Shown in pieces: positions 18,202 to 26,414 of a stretch of DNA of 64,000 nucleotides; positions within the stretch are counted from its first letter, which is position 1; each line of letters starts with the position of its first letter. The stretch spans positions 1-64,000 of the forward strand of contig NZ_JAUOEK010000066.1 of NCBI RefSeq assembly GCF_030540835.1, in the 5' to 3' direction. The position numbers and the translations under genes are program-made. Origin of the DNA: Flavivirga aquimarina. Lineage in GTDB: Bacteria; Bacteroidota; Bacteroidia; Flavobacteriales; Flavobacteriaceae. Under the pieces are notes generated by a model. That model saw only the letters and a list, made by a program, of their open reading frames with translations, did no database searches and was not told where the DNA came from.

Positions 18202-18717
18202 TTACTTTTTATATGCTTCGTTTAAAGCATCTAAAATAGTTTGTGTTAAATCGTTTTCTTCTGTACCGTATAATACACTTGCAGCACCATCGCTGGTTCC
18301 TAAGATATAAGTATAACCATTTTTCTTTCCGTAGTCTTTAACAAAGTCTTTAACTTTAATTATTACAGAATCTATTTCGGTTTGAAAATTTTGATTTAAC
18401 TGTTGTTGCTCAAATTGTATTTGTTGTTGCAATACTTGTTGTTTTTGTTGCAAGCCACCCATTAATTCTTGTGCCTTTTTTTGAGAAGATTTTTGAGCTG
18501 TAATTTGTGTTTGCTGAACTTCTAATTGAAAAGCTTGACCAATACTATCTGTTCTCTTTTTAAGAGCTTCATCTTTTCCTTTAAATTTTGTTTCTAAATC
18601 TTTTTTCTCTTGATAATCATTTATAACAATTCCGTTGTCTATAAATCCTATTTTTTTTTCTTTTTGACAAGAAGTAAAAATAAATGTTGCTAATAAAAGA
18701 TAAACTATATTTTTCAT
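18202..18717 (-). CDS. OmpH/Skp-family periplasmic lipoprotein
   Basis: A 171-residue protein with a lipobox (FIFTSC, C17) and the OmpH/Skp pattern: a short strand (KKIGFIDNGIVINDY), a long charged/Gln-rich coiled coil (about 40-125, QQKQQVLQQQIQFEQQQLN), and a C-terminal segment (YTYILGTSDGAASVLYG). Skp-type proteins chaperone outer-membrane proteins in the periplasm; this one is lipid-anchored, unlike E. coli Skp. It has its own promoter element (18739-18747) and terminator, so it is probably monocistronic. Confidence 0.85.
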   Translation of the reverse strand: MKNIVYLLLATFIFTSCQKEKKIGFIDNGIVINDYQEKKDLETKFKGKDEALKKRTDSIGQAFQLEVQQTQITAQKSSQKKAQELMGGLQQKQQVLQQQIQFEQQQLNQNFQTEIDSVIIKVKDFVKDYGKKNGYTYILGTSDGAASVLYGTEENDLTQTILDALNEAYKK

Positions 18718-18738
18718 TTTGTTGTTTTTAAATACCGA

Positions 18739-18747
18739 ACAAAAGTA
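18739..18747 (-). promoter_or_regulatory. -7 promoter element of the OmpH/Skp gene
   Basis: On the minus strand tacttttgt matches TAnnTTTG, about 22 bases before the start codon. Confidence 0.5.
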
Positions 18748-18944
18748 ATAAAGTAAAGCTAAAAATGTAACGGAATTATTTTGAATTTAAACTATAATGA
18801 ATTTTTATAGTATTTATACGCGTAAATAATTAATATCTATTAAAAATGAATCCATTTAAAGCGATTTAAGAGACTTTAATTTCTTTTGCTTGTGTTTGTA
18901 TGTTTAATATAATAAACTGTAAAAGGCATTTATAAAAATGAATT

Positions 18945-19796
18945 TTAGTCATTTTTAATGATATAAATTAAAGAAGATGCTTCTTTTGTTTTAATTGCTT
19001 TTAGATTTGAAAGCAATCCTATCCAAAAACCTTTAATTGGATTCATTTTTCCATTCTTATATTTTTCAGATAGAAGACTAACATAAAAAGCATCAAAAGG
19101 CATAGGTTTCGTTTTTATTATTTTCATTGAAACTTTAGCAAATAATTTTGAAACAGATATTTTATTAAAATGCCATAAATGTCTAGGTACATCGTAAGCT
19201 GCCCAAAATGTTTTATAATATGCTGCATCGTAACTTTTATAATTAGGTACAGCAATTATTAAAGTACCATTTGGTTTTAATAATTTTTTAAAGATTGCAA
19301 CATGTTCTTCTAAATTTGGTAAATGTTCTAATACATGCCAAAGTGTTATAATATCGAAACTTTCTGATTCAAATTTTAAAAGCTCTTCAATTTTAAAAAC
19401 GGAATTATTTGTTTTTTTATTAGCAATTTTTCGAGCTTGATCATTTGGTTCAATTCCAAAAATATTCCAATTATCTTGTTTAGTTGTTTGTAAAAAGTCA
19501 CCTGTTCCGCATCCAATATCTAGCAGTTTTTTTTCTTTAGATGTAAATGCATTGATTAATTTTAGTTTCTTTTTTAAAGAAATTCTTCTTATTAAATGAT
19601 AGACTTTTTCAAACAGATTTCTTTGTGTATCTGTATGCGAAATATAATCTTCGCTTTTATAATAATCTGGTAATTTTTCGGAAGAAGGTTGTGGTGTTGT
19701 TTCAAGAAAACCATACTCAGTATTTTGAATTAATTGAAAAGTTTCTCCAGAAACGGAATGATCTTTTACTGTTAAGTAGATGCTATTTTTTTTCAT
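18945..19796 (-). CDS. Class I SAM-dependent methyltransferase
   Basis: A 283-residue protein with a Rossmann-type methyltransferase core: motif I LLDIGCGTGDFL (about 91-102), the downstream acidic IFGIEPN, and LWHVLEHLPNLEEH. The N-terminal segment (about 15-50, TPQPSSEKLPDYYKSEDYISH) and the C-terminal RHLWHFN motif are like those of methyltransferases in surface glycan or quinone pathways. The substrate is unknown. It lies between the parS site downstream of mnmG and the OmpH/Skp gene. Confidence 0.82.
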   Translation of the reverse strand: MKKNSIYLTVKDHSVSGETFQLIQNTEYGFLETTPQPSSEKLPDYYKSEDYISHTDTQRNLFEKVYHLIRRISLKKKLKLINAFTSKEKKLLDIGCGTGDFLQTTKQDNWNIFGIEPNDQARKIANKKTNNSVFKIEELLKFESESFDIITLWHVLEHLPNLEEHVAIFKKLLKPNGTLIIAVPNYKSYDAAYYKTFWAAYDVPRHLWHFNKISVSKLFAKVSMKIIKTKPMPFDAFYVSLLSEKYKNGKMNPIKGFWIGLLSNLKAIKTKEASSLIYIIKND

Positions 19797-19805
19797 TTAG
19801 TATGA

Positions 19806-19826
19806 ATTCTGAACCACGTTCAGAAT
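19806..19826. repeat. Short palindrome beside parS
   Basis: A perfect 9-bp inverted repeat attctgaac/gttcagaat with a 3-nt spacer. It resembles the outer part of the dispersed palindromes seen elsewhere in the window, not parS. Confidence 0.5.
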
Positions 19827-19851
19827 GATAAAAAATTTAAATTTAAATTAA

Positions 19852-19867
19852 TGTTCCACGTGGAACA
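19852..19867. promoter_or_regulatory. parS site 1 (ParB-binding palindrome)
   Basis: TGTTCCACGTGGAACA is a perfect 16-bp palindrome matching the parS consensus TGTTNCACGTGNAACA. ParB loads on such sites and spreads to form the origin-proximal partition complex. It sits 8 bp beyond the mnmG stop codon. An identical copy lies at the other end of mnmG. Confidence 0.88.
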
Positions 19868-19875
19868 CTTTAAAA

Positions 19876-21747
19876 TTACCTACCCATATAAACTAATAAT
19901 ACAGAAATATCATTAGGAGAAACACCACTAATTCTTGATGCTTGAGATACGGTTGTAGGTTGTATTTTTTTAAGCTTTTCTCTAGCTTCAAAACTCATAG
20001 ATTTGATTTGAGAATAATCAAAATTCTCTGGAATTTTTACATACTCTAACCTACTTAATTTGTCCGCGTTATTTTTTTCTTTAGCAATATATCCAGAATA
20101 CTTAACTTGAATTTCTGTCTGTTCTATAACTTCATTATCTAGATTATTATCTTGAATATATTGTTCTACAGCTTTAAATTTTCTAACATCATCAATCGTA
20201 ATATTTGGCCTAGAAAAGATTTTAAACATCTTATCAGATTGCTTAACTAAGGAAGAACCTTTAGCTTCTAATACTGGATTTGCTTCCTCTGGTTTAACAC
20301 TGGTTTTAGAAAAGAACGCTACAAATTTTTCTGCATCGTTATGTTTTTGTTCCATTCTTTTTAAACGTTTTTCACTAGCTAAACCAAGTTTAAAACCTTT
20401 TGGTGTTAACCTTAAATCTGCATTATCCTGACGCAATAAGGTTCTATATTCTGCTCTAGATGTAAACATTCTATAAGGCTCTTCTGTGCCTTTTGTAATG
20501 AGGTCATCTATTAAAACACCTATATAAGCTTCGTCTCTTTTAAGCGTAAAAGCTTCTTTTTCTTCAACCTTTAAACTGGCATTTATACCAGCCATTAATC
20601 CTTGAGAAGCTGCTTCCTCGTAACCGGTGGTTCCGTTAATTTGACCTGCAAAATATAATCCATCAACAAGCTTTGTTTCTAAAGTATGTTTTAATTGTGT
20701 TGGTGGAAAATAATCATATTCAATTGCATAACCTGGTCTAAAAAACTTCACATTTTCAAAACCAACTACAGATCGTAATGCTTTAAATTGGACATCTTCT
20801 GGTAAGGATGTTGAGAAGCCATTTACATAAACTTCGCAAGTATTCCACCCTTCCGGTTCTATGAATAATTGGTGCCTGTCTTTGTCTGCAAACCGGTTAA
20901 TCTTATCTTCAATAGAAGGACAATAACGAGGCCCTAAACTTTTAATTCTACCGTTAAACATAGGTGACCTATCAAACCCTTCACGAAGTAAATCATGTAC
21001 TTCAAGACTGGTGTAAGTCATGTAACAAGAACGTTGTTTTTCTAATGGTTTTGTAATATCTAAATAAGAGAATTTTTCTGGATTATCATCACCAGGTTGT
21101 TCAACCATTTTAGTATAATCTAAACTTCTTCCGTCCACTCTTGGAGGTGTTCCTGTTTTCATTCTTCCAGAATCAAAACCTAAACTTACTAACTGTTCTG
21201 TAATTCCAGTTGCAGCTTTTTCCCCTGCTCTACCACCACCAAAATTCTTATCTCCTATATGAATTAATCCATTTAAAAAAGTACCATTTGTTAAGACCAC
21301 AGATTTGGATTTTATCTCTATTCCTAACGATGTTTTTACACCTGTTACTTTCCCTTTTTCTATGATTAAACCAGAAACCATTTCCTGATAAAAATCTAGA
21401 TTAGGAGTATTTTCTAAAAGCAATCTCCAATCTTCAGCAAAACGCATACGGTCACTTTGTACCCTCGGACTCCACATAGCAGGTCCTTTAGATTTATTAA
21501 GCATTTTAAATTGAATAGCAGAGGTATCAGACACGATACCACTATAGCCACCAAGTGCATCTATTTCTCGTACAATTTGTCCTTTAGCAATACCTCCCAT
21601 AGCAGGATTACAAGACATTTGTGCAATGTTTTGAAGATTCATGGTAATAAGCAATGTCTTGCTACCCATATTTGCAGCAGCGGCAGCAGCTTCACTTCCA
21701 GCATGACCTGCTCCAACAACTATAACATCATACACTTCGTTAAACAT
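19876..21747 (-). CDS. mnmG: tRNA uridine-5-carboxymethylaminomethyl modification enzyme MnmG
   Basis: A 623-residue FAD enzyme with the dinucleotide motif VGAGHAG near the N-terminus, the MnmG signatures MSCNPAMGGIAKG, GPRYCPSIEDKI and GYEEAASQGL, and the C-terminal helical domain ending VSPNDISVLLVYMG. With MnmE it modifies U34 of certain tRNAs. The start is set at 21747 (MFNEVYDVIVVGAG); a longer frame opens at 21789 but its first codons are the parS palindrome itself and a promoter element lies just upstream, so that extension is an artefact. The gene is exactly bracketed by two parS sites. Confidence 0.96.
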   Translation of the reverse strand: MFNEVYDVIVVGAGHAGSEAAAAAANMGSKTLLITMNLQNIAQMSCNPAMGGIAKGQIVREIDALGGYSGIVSDTSAIQFKMLNKSKGPAMWSPRVQSDRMRFAEDWRLLLENTPNLDFYQEMVSGLIIEKGKVTGVKTSLGIEIKSKSVVLTNGTFLNGLIHIGDKNFGGGRAGEKAATGITEQLVSLGFDSGRMKTGTPPRVDGRSLDYTKMVEQPGDDNPEKFSYLDITKPLEKQRSCYMTYTSLEVHDLLREGFDRSPMFNGRIKSLGPRYCPSIEDKINRFADKDRHQLFIEPEGWNTCEVYVNGFSTSLPEDVQFKALRSVVGFENVKFFRPGYAIEYDYFPPTQLKHTLETKLVDGLYFAGQINGTTGYEEAASQGLMAGINASLKVEEKEAFTLKRDEAYIGVLIDDLITKGTEEPYRMFTSRAEYRTLLRQDNADLRLTPKGFKLGLASEKRLKRMEQKHNDAEKFVAFFSKTSVKPEEANPVLEAKGSSLVKQSDKMFKIFSRPNITIDDVRKFKAVEQYIQDNNLDNEVIEQTEIQVKYSGYIAKEKNNADKLSRLEYVKIPENFDYSQIKSMSFEAREKLKKIQPTTVSQASRISGVSPNDISVLLVYMGR

Positions 21748-21770
21748 AATTTCTGTTTTAAAAACAAGTA

Positions 21771-21786
21771 TGTTCCACGTGGAACA
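21771..21786. promoter_or_regulatory. parS site 2 (ParB-binding palindrome)
   Basis: A second perfect TGTTCCACGTGGAACA, identical to the copy at 19852-19867. It lies between the mnmG promoter element (21805-21813) and the start codon, that is, in the mnmG leader, so ParB binding could also influence mnmG expression. Confidence 0.88.
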
Positions 21787-21804
21787 CATTAATAATTTGA
21801 GTTT

Positions 21805-21813
21805 GCAAATATA
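21805..21813 (-). promoter_or_regulatory. -7 promoter element of mnmG
   Basis: On the minus strand TATATTTGC matches the Bacteroidota -7 consensus TAnnTTTGC exactly. Transcription would begin about 21797 and run through the parS palindrome. Confidence 0.6.
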
Positions 21814-21961
21814 CGTTGTTTCTTAATAATACAGATTTAAACCCCTATTTAACCCATAGTTTTAATAGGTTAGTAAATACATATTTGTAATATTGTGGTT
21901 TTATAAGAGCAGTAATTTCAATACAAATATAAAAGGTATCATTTTAAAAAAGTGTTTTATA

Positions 21962-22375
21962 CTACCCTAATTGCTTTAAATAATGATTTTCTTTTTCCCG
22001 CATTACTTTAGCTTCAGAGTCCGTTTTATCTTTATAACCACAATAATGAAGTATACCATGAATAATAACACGGTGTAATTCCTCTTCAAAAGAAACAGAA
22101 AAATCCATAGCATTTTCTTTTACTCTTTCAATAGAAATAAATATATCTCCTTGGATTAATTTTCCAACAGAATAATCAAAGCTAATAATATCTGTTAAGG
22201 TATCATGATTAAGAAATTCTACGTTTAGTTTATGAAGGTATTTATCGTCACAAAACACATAATTAATTTCCTCTAATTTATACGCTTCTTCAGATATCGT
22301 ATTTGTAATCCAGTTAGAAATTCTTTCTTCATTTTTTAAAGAGAAATCGATTTCTTCGTAATTGAAATTAATCAT
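21962..22375 (-). CDS. ybeY: rRNA maturation endoribonuclease YbeY
   Basis: A 137-residue YbeY/UPF0054 protein. Metal-binding histidines are H106 and H110 in HGILHYCGYKD; the third ligand of the usual HGxLHxxGYDH motif is replaced (GYKDKT), as I recall for many Bacteroidota homologues. YbeY acts in 16S rRNA 3'-end maturation and ribosome quality control. It overlaps the 3' end of the DUF4175 gene by 8 bp, so the two are translationally coupled. Confidence 0.92.
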   Translation of the reverse strand: MINFNYEEIDFSLKNEERISNWITNTISEEAYKLEEINYVFCDDKYLHKLNVEFLNHDTLTDIISFDYSVGKLIQGDIFISIERVKENAMDFSVSFEEELHRVIIHGILHYCGYKDKTDSEAKVMREKENHYLKQLG

Positions 22376-25300
22376 TATTTTGCTTAAAATATTCTTGTAC
22401 TTTCTTTTTATAAACTTGCTGCAAAGGTAAAGCTTGCCTGTTTAATATTTCTGTAGTTTTAAAATATTGTTTTGCAGTAGGGATTTGATTGTTTGTATTA
22501 TTATTGAAATTATTTTTATTTGTTTCAGATTCTCTTTTATCATCTTCACCTTGCTCAAAAGTAGCATTCTCTAATTTTAATAACTGATGCTTTAATTGCA
22601 TCATTTTTTGAAGTGTTTGATTTGTAAATCCTTTATTTAGTAAATCCAATTCAATGTCTTCCATTCTTCTTAACAAAGCATCTCCATTACCACTTTTCCC
22701 CTTACCTTCTTTAGCTAATCTTTCTTCTAATGCTTGTCTTAGTTGTTGTTGCTGTTGATAAATTTCATATAATAAACCATTCATATCTTCATTGGTTCCT
22801 TCTCCTTCTCCACCATTTTCCTTACCATCTTTTCCTTCACCTTGCTTACCTTCGTTATTACCTTTTTCACCATCTTTACCCTTCTCGCCTTCTTTCTCTC
22901 CTTTCTCTCCTTTTTCTCCATCTTTTTGGCCTTTACCTTTTTGATCTGGTTTTCCTTTTTCACCTTTTTTCATGCCTTCCTCCATCATCTTATTAAGTTC
23001 TTCCTGACTCATAATAATATCTGGTAATTGCATATCTCCTTTTCCTCCTTTACCAGGAGACATGCTTAAGTTCTCTTGCATGTTGTCTAAAACATCACTT
23101 AAAAAGTTTGCCAAATTATTTGCAGCAGTTACAGCGAATTGTTGATTGGAGATACCTTGATATAATTGATTTTCTGCCAATAAAGTTAGTGCTTTATCTA
23201 TGTTGTAATATACTTCTGTGATTTCTTTATTTACTCTTTCTGATAATTTTGGTTGACGTAGCGATAAAGCAAATAAACTATCATCTATATGTTCAAAATG
23301 CTCTTTTAAATTGCTTTGTTTTCGTAAATAAGATGCAAACTTATTGTGGCCGGCGTTAATATTTTTAAAGTGATTCATCACCGCTTCCTGATCAAAAGAA
23401 AATAATACGAGATTATCTAAAATCTGTCTAAGCATTTCTACATCTTCTTGCATTTGTTCGCCACCACCTGCTTGCATAGAACTTTGCATTTGTTGGCTCA
23501 TTTTTTTCATTTTTTGAGCTGCTTTTTTCTGACTTTTTTTGGCGTTTTTTAAATTTTGATTCTCTTTTTGATTTTCTTTATTTTCATCAGAAGGTTGTCC
23601 TTTCTCTTTTTCTTCTAATTCGTCCGAAGCATTTTGTTGCTCCTTTTTAATGTCGTTTTCTTCTAATTTATCTTGAGGAATCTCAATAGGTTTTTTTAAA
23701 GCTTTACTATCCTTTTTTAAATCTTCTAATTGTTTAGAGAATTCTTCAAAAGCTTTATTAAGTTCTTCTTGCTTTTCTTTGGTGTTTTCTTGCTCAGATT
23801 TGTTAGATAATTTTTCTTGTTCATCAGCAATTCTTTCTAAGTCCGCCTTAAGCTTTTCCAATTTCTTTTCTACATAATAACGTTTTGTTAGTTCCAGTAG
23901 CTGTTCTAAACTTCGTTTTTTATTTTTATTTTGTTTAGCTAACTCCTCCATCTTTTGAGTTAGCTCCTCCTCTTTGTTAATTTTTTCTAGAAGTTTTTTT
24001 AGCTCTTCCAAAAGCTTTTCATCTTTTTTAAGTTGCTCTTCGTTTTCTTTTAAGCGCTCTTTTAAGTCTTCCTTAAATGCATCTTCTTTTATGTTTTCCT
24101 TTTGAAATTCTTCTAAATTATTTTTTAATTTTTTATTGAAGTTTTTCATCATCTCATCCTGTTGCTTCTGGCGCTTAAAAAATGCTTCTAACTTTTTCTT
24201 ATCGTTAAAATTTAAAGAGGACTTCTCTTTTTGAGTTTTGGTTAGCTCTTCTAATTTTTTATCCTGTTCCTCAAACTTTTCTAAAGACTTATTTAAATCT
24301 TTAATGGTTTCATTTTGCTCTTTTAAGTTTTTTTGAGCCTCTTCTTCTTTGGTGCGCTTTCTATAAGTAAAGACATTACTTTTTACAGCTTTATATTTGT
24401 TAATTACGTCATTATCAAATACTTGAAAGTATAATTCGTATGGAGTACCTGCTTCAATATTCAAATTATTCGGAAAAGCACTTATAAATTCTGCTATGTT
24501 AGAATTAGAAACTGGAAGGGTTTCATATTGCTTGTTTTTTTCATTATCAGAAGGATAATACACGAGCTGTAATTTGCTAAAACCATAATCGTCACTTATT
24601 TGTCCATAAAAATAAAGTGTCTGTAAGTCCAAGCTATCGGTTTCTACTTTTAAGTTAATTTCCGGATATTCATCTTTAACAACAGCAATATTAAACGCTA
24701 AATTTTCATAATTCTTAAGATTGTTATTACTGGTGCTGAGATTATAGTCTAAATTCTTATAAACACGTTTAGAAGCTTCAAAAACACCTGATTTATTAGA
24801 AGAAAATTCAATCGTATCATTAGCATATAAATGCACTTGTTCGGTCGCTTTCGTTTTTAGTTTCCAAACAATGTTAGTACCTTCAGGAACCAAAGCATTT
24901 CCCGTGCTTTTTAAAGTTTCATCTTTCTTTTTGGTATAATTAGGATAGTTTAAAACCATTTCGAAACTTAATAAAGACGGTACTTCAACAACTTTAATTT
25001 CATAAGGTTTAGAGTTTACTTCGTTGGCCGATAACTCAAAAACAACATTCGATTTAAGTTGAGAAAACACATATTCAAATTCACCCACTCCTCCTTTTTC
25101 TTGTAAAAAATAAGTTTCATCATTATAGGTTATTTGTACATTTTCAGGCGTTAATTCTCCTGCTGTTTTTACAATCAATTTAAAATCGTTGTTTTCAATA
25201 GCATTTAAATTTTCATTTACCACAAAAAACTGAAACGGTGCTGGTGGCTCATAAGCAGTTTTGTAATGAACAATACGCTCATAACTATCACTAAACCAAT

Positions 25301-25820
25301 TGGAATTCCCTGTTAAAAACGTAAGTAATAAAATTAAAACAGGAATAGCTGCATATTTTAAATAACGCAGGTTCTTTTTAAAGTTAATAGCTAATTTAAA
25401 AGGAATCGGACTAAGCTCCAGAGATTTTTGTTCGATACCAGCTAAAAGTAATTCAGACTGTGATGTATTTTGATGAAGTTGAAGTACATTTAGTAATTTG
25501 TCATTAACTTCCGGGAAATGTTGTCCTATAATTCGTGAAGCATTTTCGTAATTAATCCCTTTTTGAAGTTTGAGTAATTTAGCTAAAGGAATGGCAACAA
25601 ATTTAATAATCAATGTTATTTCAACAGCGATAAATAGCCAAAATAGAATGGTTCTGGCTGTGGTGTTTAACCATAAAATATGCTCGATAAATAGCGTGAA
25701 CAAGAAATACAGTAATCCGATAGCAAAAAACAAAATAGCACCTTTAAGCAACTCATTAGTATAATAACGTCTAATAAATGCCTCTAATTTGTTTTGTATG
25801 TTTTTAAAATGATTGTTCAT
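22368..25820 (-). CDS. DUF4175-type large membrane-anchored coiled-coil protein
   Basis: A 1150-residue protein. Two or three hydrophobic segments lie near the N-terminus (about 25-70 and 150-170), followed by an extracytoplasmic beta-rich region (about 180-480), then a very long charged coiled coil (about 490-760, Lys/Glu-rich). A Gly-Glu-Lys low-complexity stretch (about 940-1010, repeated GEKG) and a conserved C-terminal helix complete it. This is the domain order of bacteroidotal DUF4175 proteins, whose function is unknown; an envelope structural or scaffold role is only inference. It heads a leftward operon with ybeY. Confidence 0.8.
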   Translation of the reverse strand: MNNHFKNIQNKLEAFIRRYYTNELLKGAILFFAIGLLYFLFTLFIEHILWLNTTARTILFWLFIAVEITLIIKFVAIPLAKLLKLQKGINYENASRIIGQHFPEVNDKLLNVLQLHQNTSQSELLLAGIEQKSLELSPIPFKLAINFKKNLRYLKYAAIPVLILLLTFLTGNSNWFSDSYERIVHYKTAYEPPAPFQFFVVNENLNAIENNDFKLIVKTAGELTPENVQITYNDETYFLQEKGGVGEFEYVFSQLKSNVVFELSANEVNSKPYEIKVVEVPSLLSFEMVLNYPNYTKKKDETLKSTGNALVPEGTNIVWKLKTKATEQVHLYANDTIEFSSNKSGVFEASKRVYKNLDYNLSTSNNNLKNYENLAFNIAVVKDEYPEINLKVETDSLDLQTLYFYGQISDDYGFSKLQLVYYPSDNEKNKQYETLPVSNSNIAEFISAFPNNLNIEAGTPYELYFQVFDNDVINKYKAVKSNVFTYRKRTKEEEAQKNLKEQNETIKDLNKSLEKFEEQDKKLEELTKTQKEKSSLNFNDKKKLEAFFKRQKQQDEMMKNFNKKLKNNLEEFQKENIKEDAFKEDLKERLKENEEQLKKDEKLLEELKKLLEKINKEEELTQKMEELAKQNKNKKRSLEQLLELTKRYYVEKKLEKLKADLERIADEQEKLSNKSEQENTKEKQEELNKAFEEFSKQLEDLKKDSKALKKPIEIPQDKLEENDIKKEQQNASDELEEKEKGQPSDENKENQKENQNLKNAKKSQKKAAQKMKKMSQQMQSSMQAGGGEQMQEDVEMLRQILDNLVLFSFDQEAVMNHFKNINAGHNKFASYLRKQSNLKEHFEHIDDSLFALSLRQPKLSERVNKEITEVYYNIDKALTLLAENQLYQGISNQQFAVTAANNLANFLSDVLDNMQENLSMSPGKGGKGDMQLPDIIMSQEELNKMMEEGMKKGEKGKPDQKGKGQKDGEKGEKGEKEGEKGKDGEKGNNEGKQGEGKDGKENGGEGEGTNEDMNGLLYEIYQQQQQLRQALEERLAKEGKGKSGNGDALLRRMEDIELDLLNKGFTNQTLQKMMQLKHQLLKLENATFEQGEDDKRESETNKNNFNNNTNNQIPTAKQYFKTTEILNRQALPLQQVYKKKVQEYFKQNND

Positions 25821-26350
25821 GGTATGGGTTTCCTAATATATATGAGGAGTAACAAATTTAATAGTATTAAAAAAAGGTCGTCTTAAAAGTGTCATTCGGA
25901 ATGAAAATGAAGAATCTCTTTATAATTAAGTTTCCGTATGCTAGTATAATGAGATTTTTCGACTGCGCTCAAAATGACAAATTGTAAGCTTTTAAGACGA
26001 CCTCTTTCTAACAGCCTCATATTAATAACATACTAAACTACAATTTTTTTAGTATAGCGTTTATAATTAAGTGTTAATTGTTTAAGTAAATCGTTTGTAT
26101 AATGCCAATTTCAGACTAATTTGAGAAATATATATGAAATAGAAAACCCTTCATAATAGAATTAATGAGGGGGTTTAATTGTAACAAAATATAGTGCTAT
26201 TACTCTCAAAAATAACCCATACCTTAATAATTACAATTTGTCTCTCCGACAATGTAAAGGTATGAGCCTTTAATTAGTTCTATTTTCTATTTGTATCTGA
26301 AAAACTATTAAAAATCTTTTATCTGGTATTTTCTATTATGTGCTTATCAG
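25821..26350. other. Divergent intergenic region holding a palindromic element
   Basis: About 0.5 kb between the divergent DUF4175 gene and gltX. It contains a -7 element for the leftward gene (minus strand TAAATTTG at 25853-25860), the 129-bp inverted-repeat element at 25875-26003, a further hairpin about 26149-26178 (aaaaccc...gggggttt) and a loose inverted repeat cataccttt/aaaggtatg about 26218-26272. No coding potential was seen. Confidence 0.5.
25875..26003. repeat. Dispersed palindromic element with 15-bp terminal inverted repeats
   Basis: Perfect arms aggtcgtcttaaaag (25875-25889) and cttttaagacgacct (25989-26003) enclose a second nested pair tgtcatt...aatgaca. The inner arm contains tcgactgcgctca (25959-25971), a core that recurs in gltX coding sequence at 26640-26652. 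It looks like a MITE/REP-type unit; it lies between divergent genes, where a terminator would serve no purpose. Confidence 0.65.
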
Positions 26351-26359
26351 TATCTTTGC
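26351..26359 (+). promoter_or_regulatory. -7 promoter element of gltX
   Basis: TATCTTTGC is an exact TAnnTTTGC match. It lies inside the longest possible gltX frame (GTG at 26340) and therefore rules for the downstream ATG at 26415. Confidence 0.65.
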
Positions 26360-26414
26360 ACACGAATTCCTGGAACAAGTTCGGGGAGACAGTCACATTA
26401 TTTTTAATTACAAC

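Noticed and set aside
21457-21792. 111-codon frame opposite mnmG
   Set aside because: Antisense to a highly conserved gene with no protein-like composition; a shadow of mnmG codon bias.
22730-23027. Hydrophobic frames opposite, and a Lys-rich frame alongside, the DUF4175 gene
   Set aside because: They arise from the GEKG low-complexity tract read in other frames; no homology or start context supports them.
23900-24400. SMC-like ATPase in the DUF4175 coiled coil
   Set aside because: Long coiled coil, but no Walker A, Walker B or signature motif at either end.
26140-26280. Possible tRNA or small RNA upstream of gltX
   Set aside because: Stem-loops are present but no cloverleaf, no TTCG arm or anticodon stem could be matched; no tRNA gene was recognised anywhere in the window.
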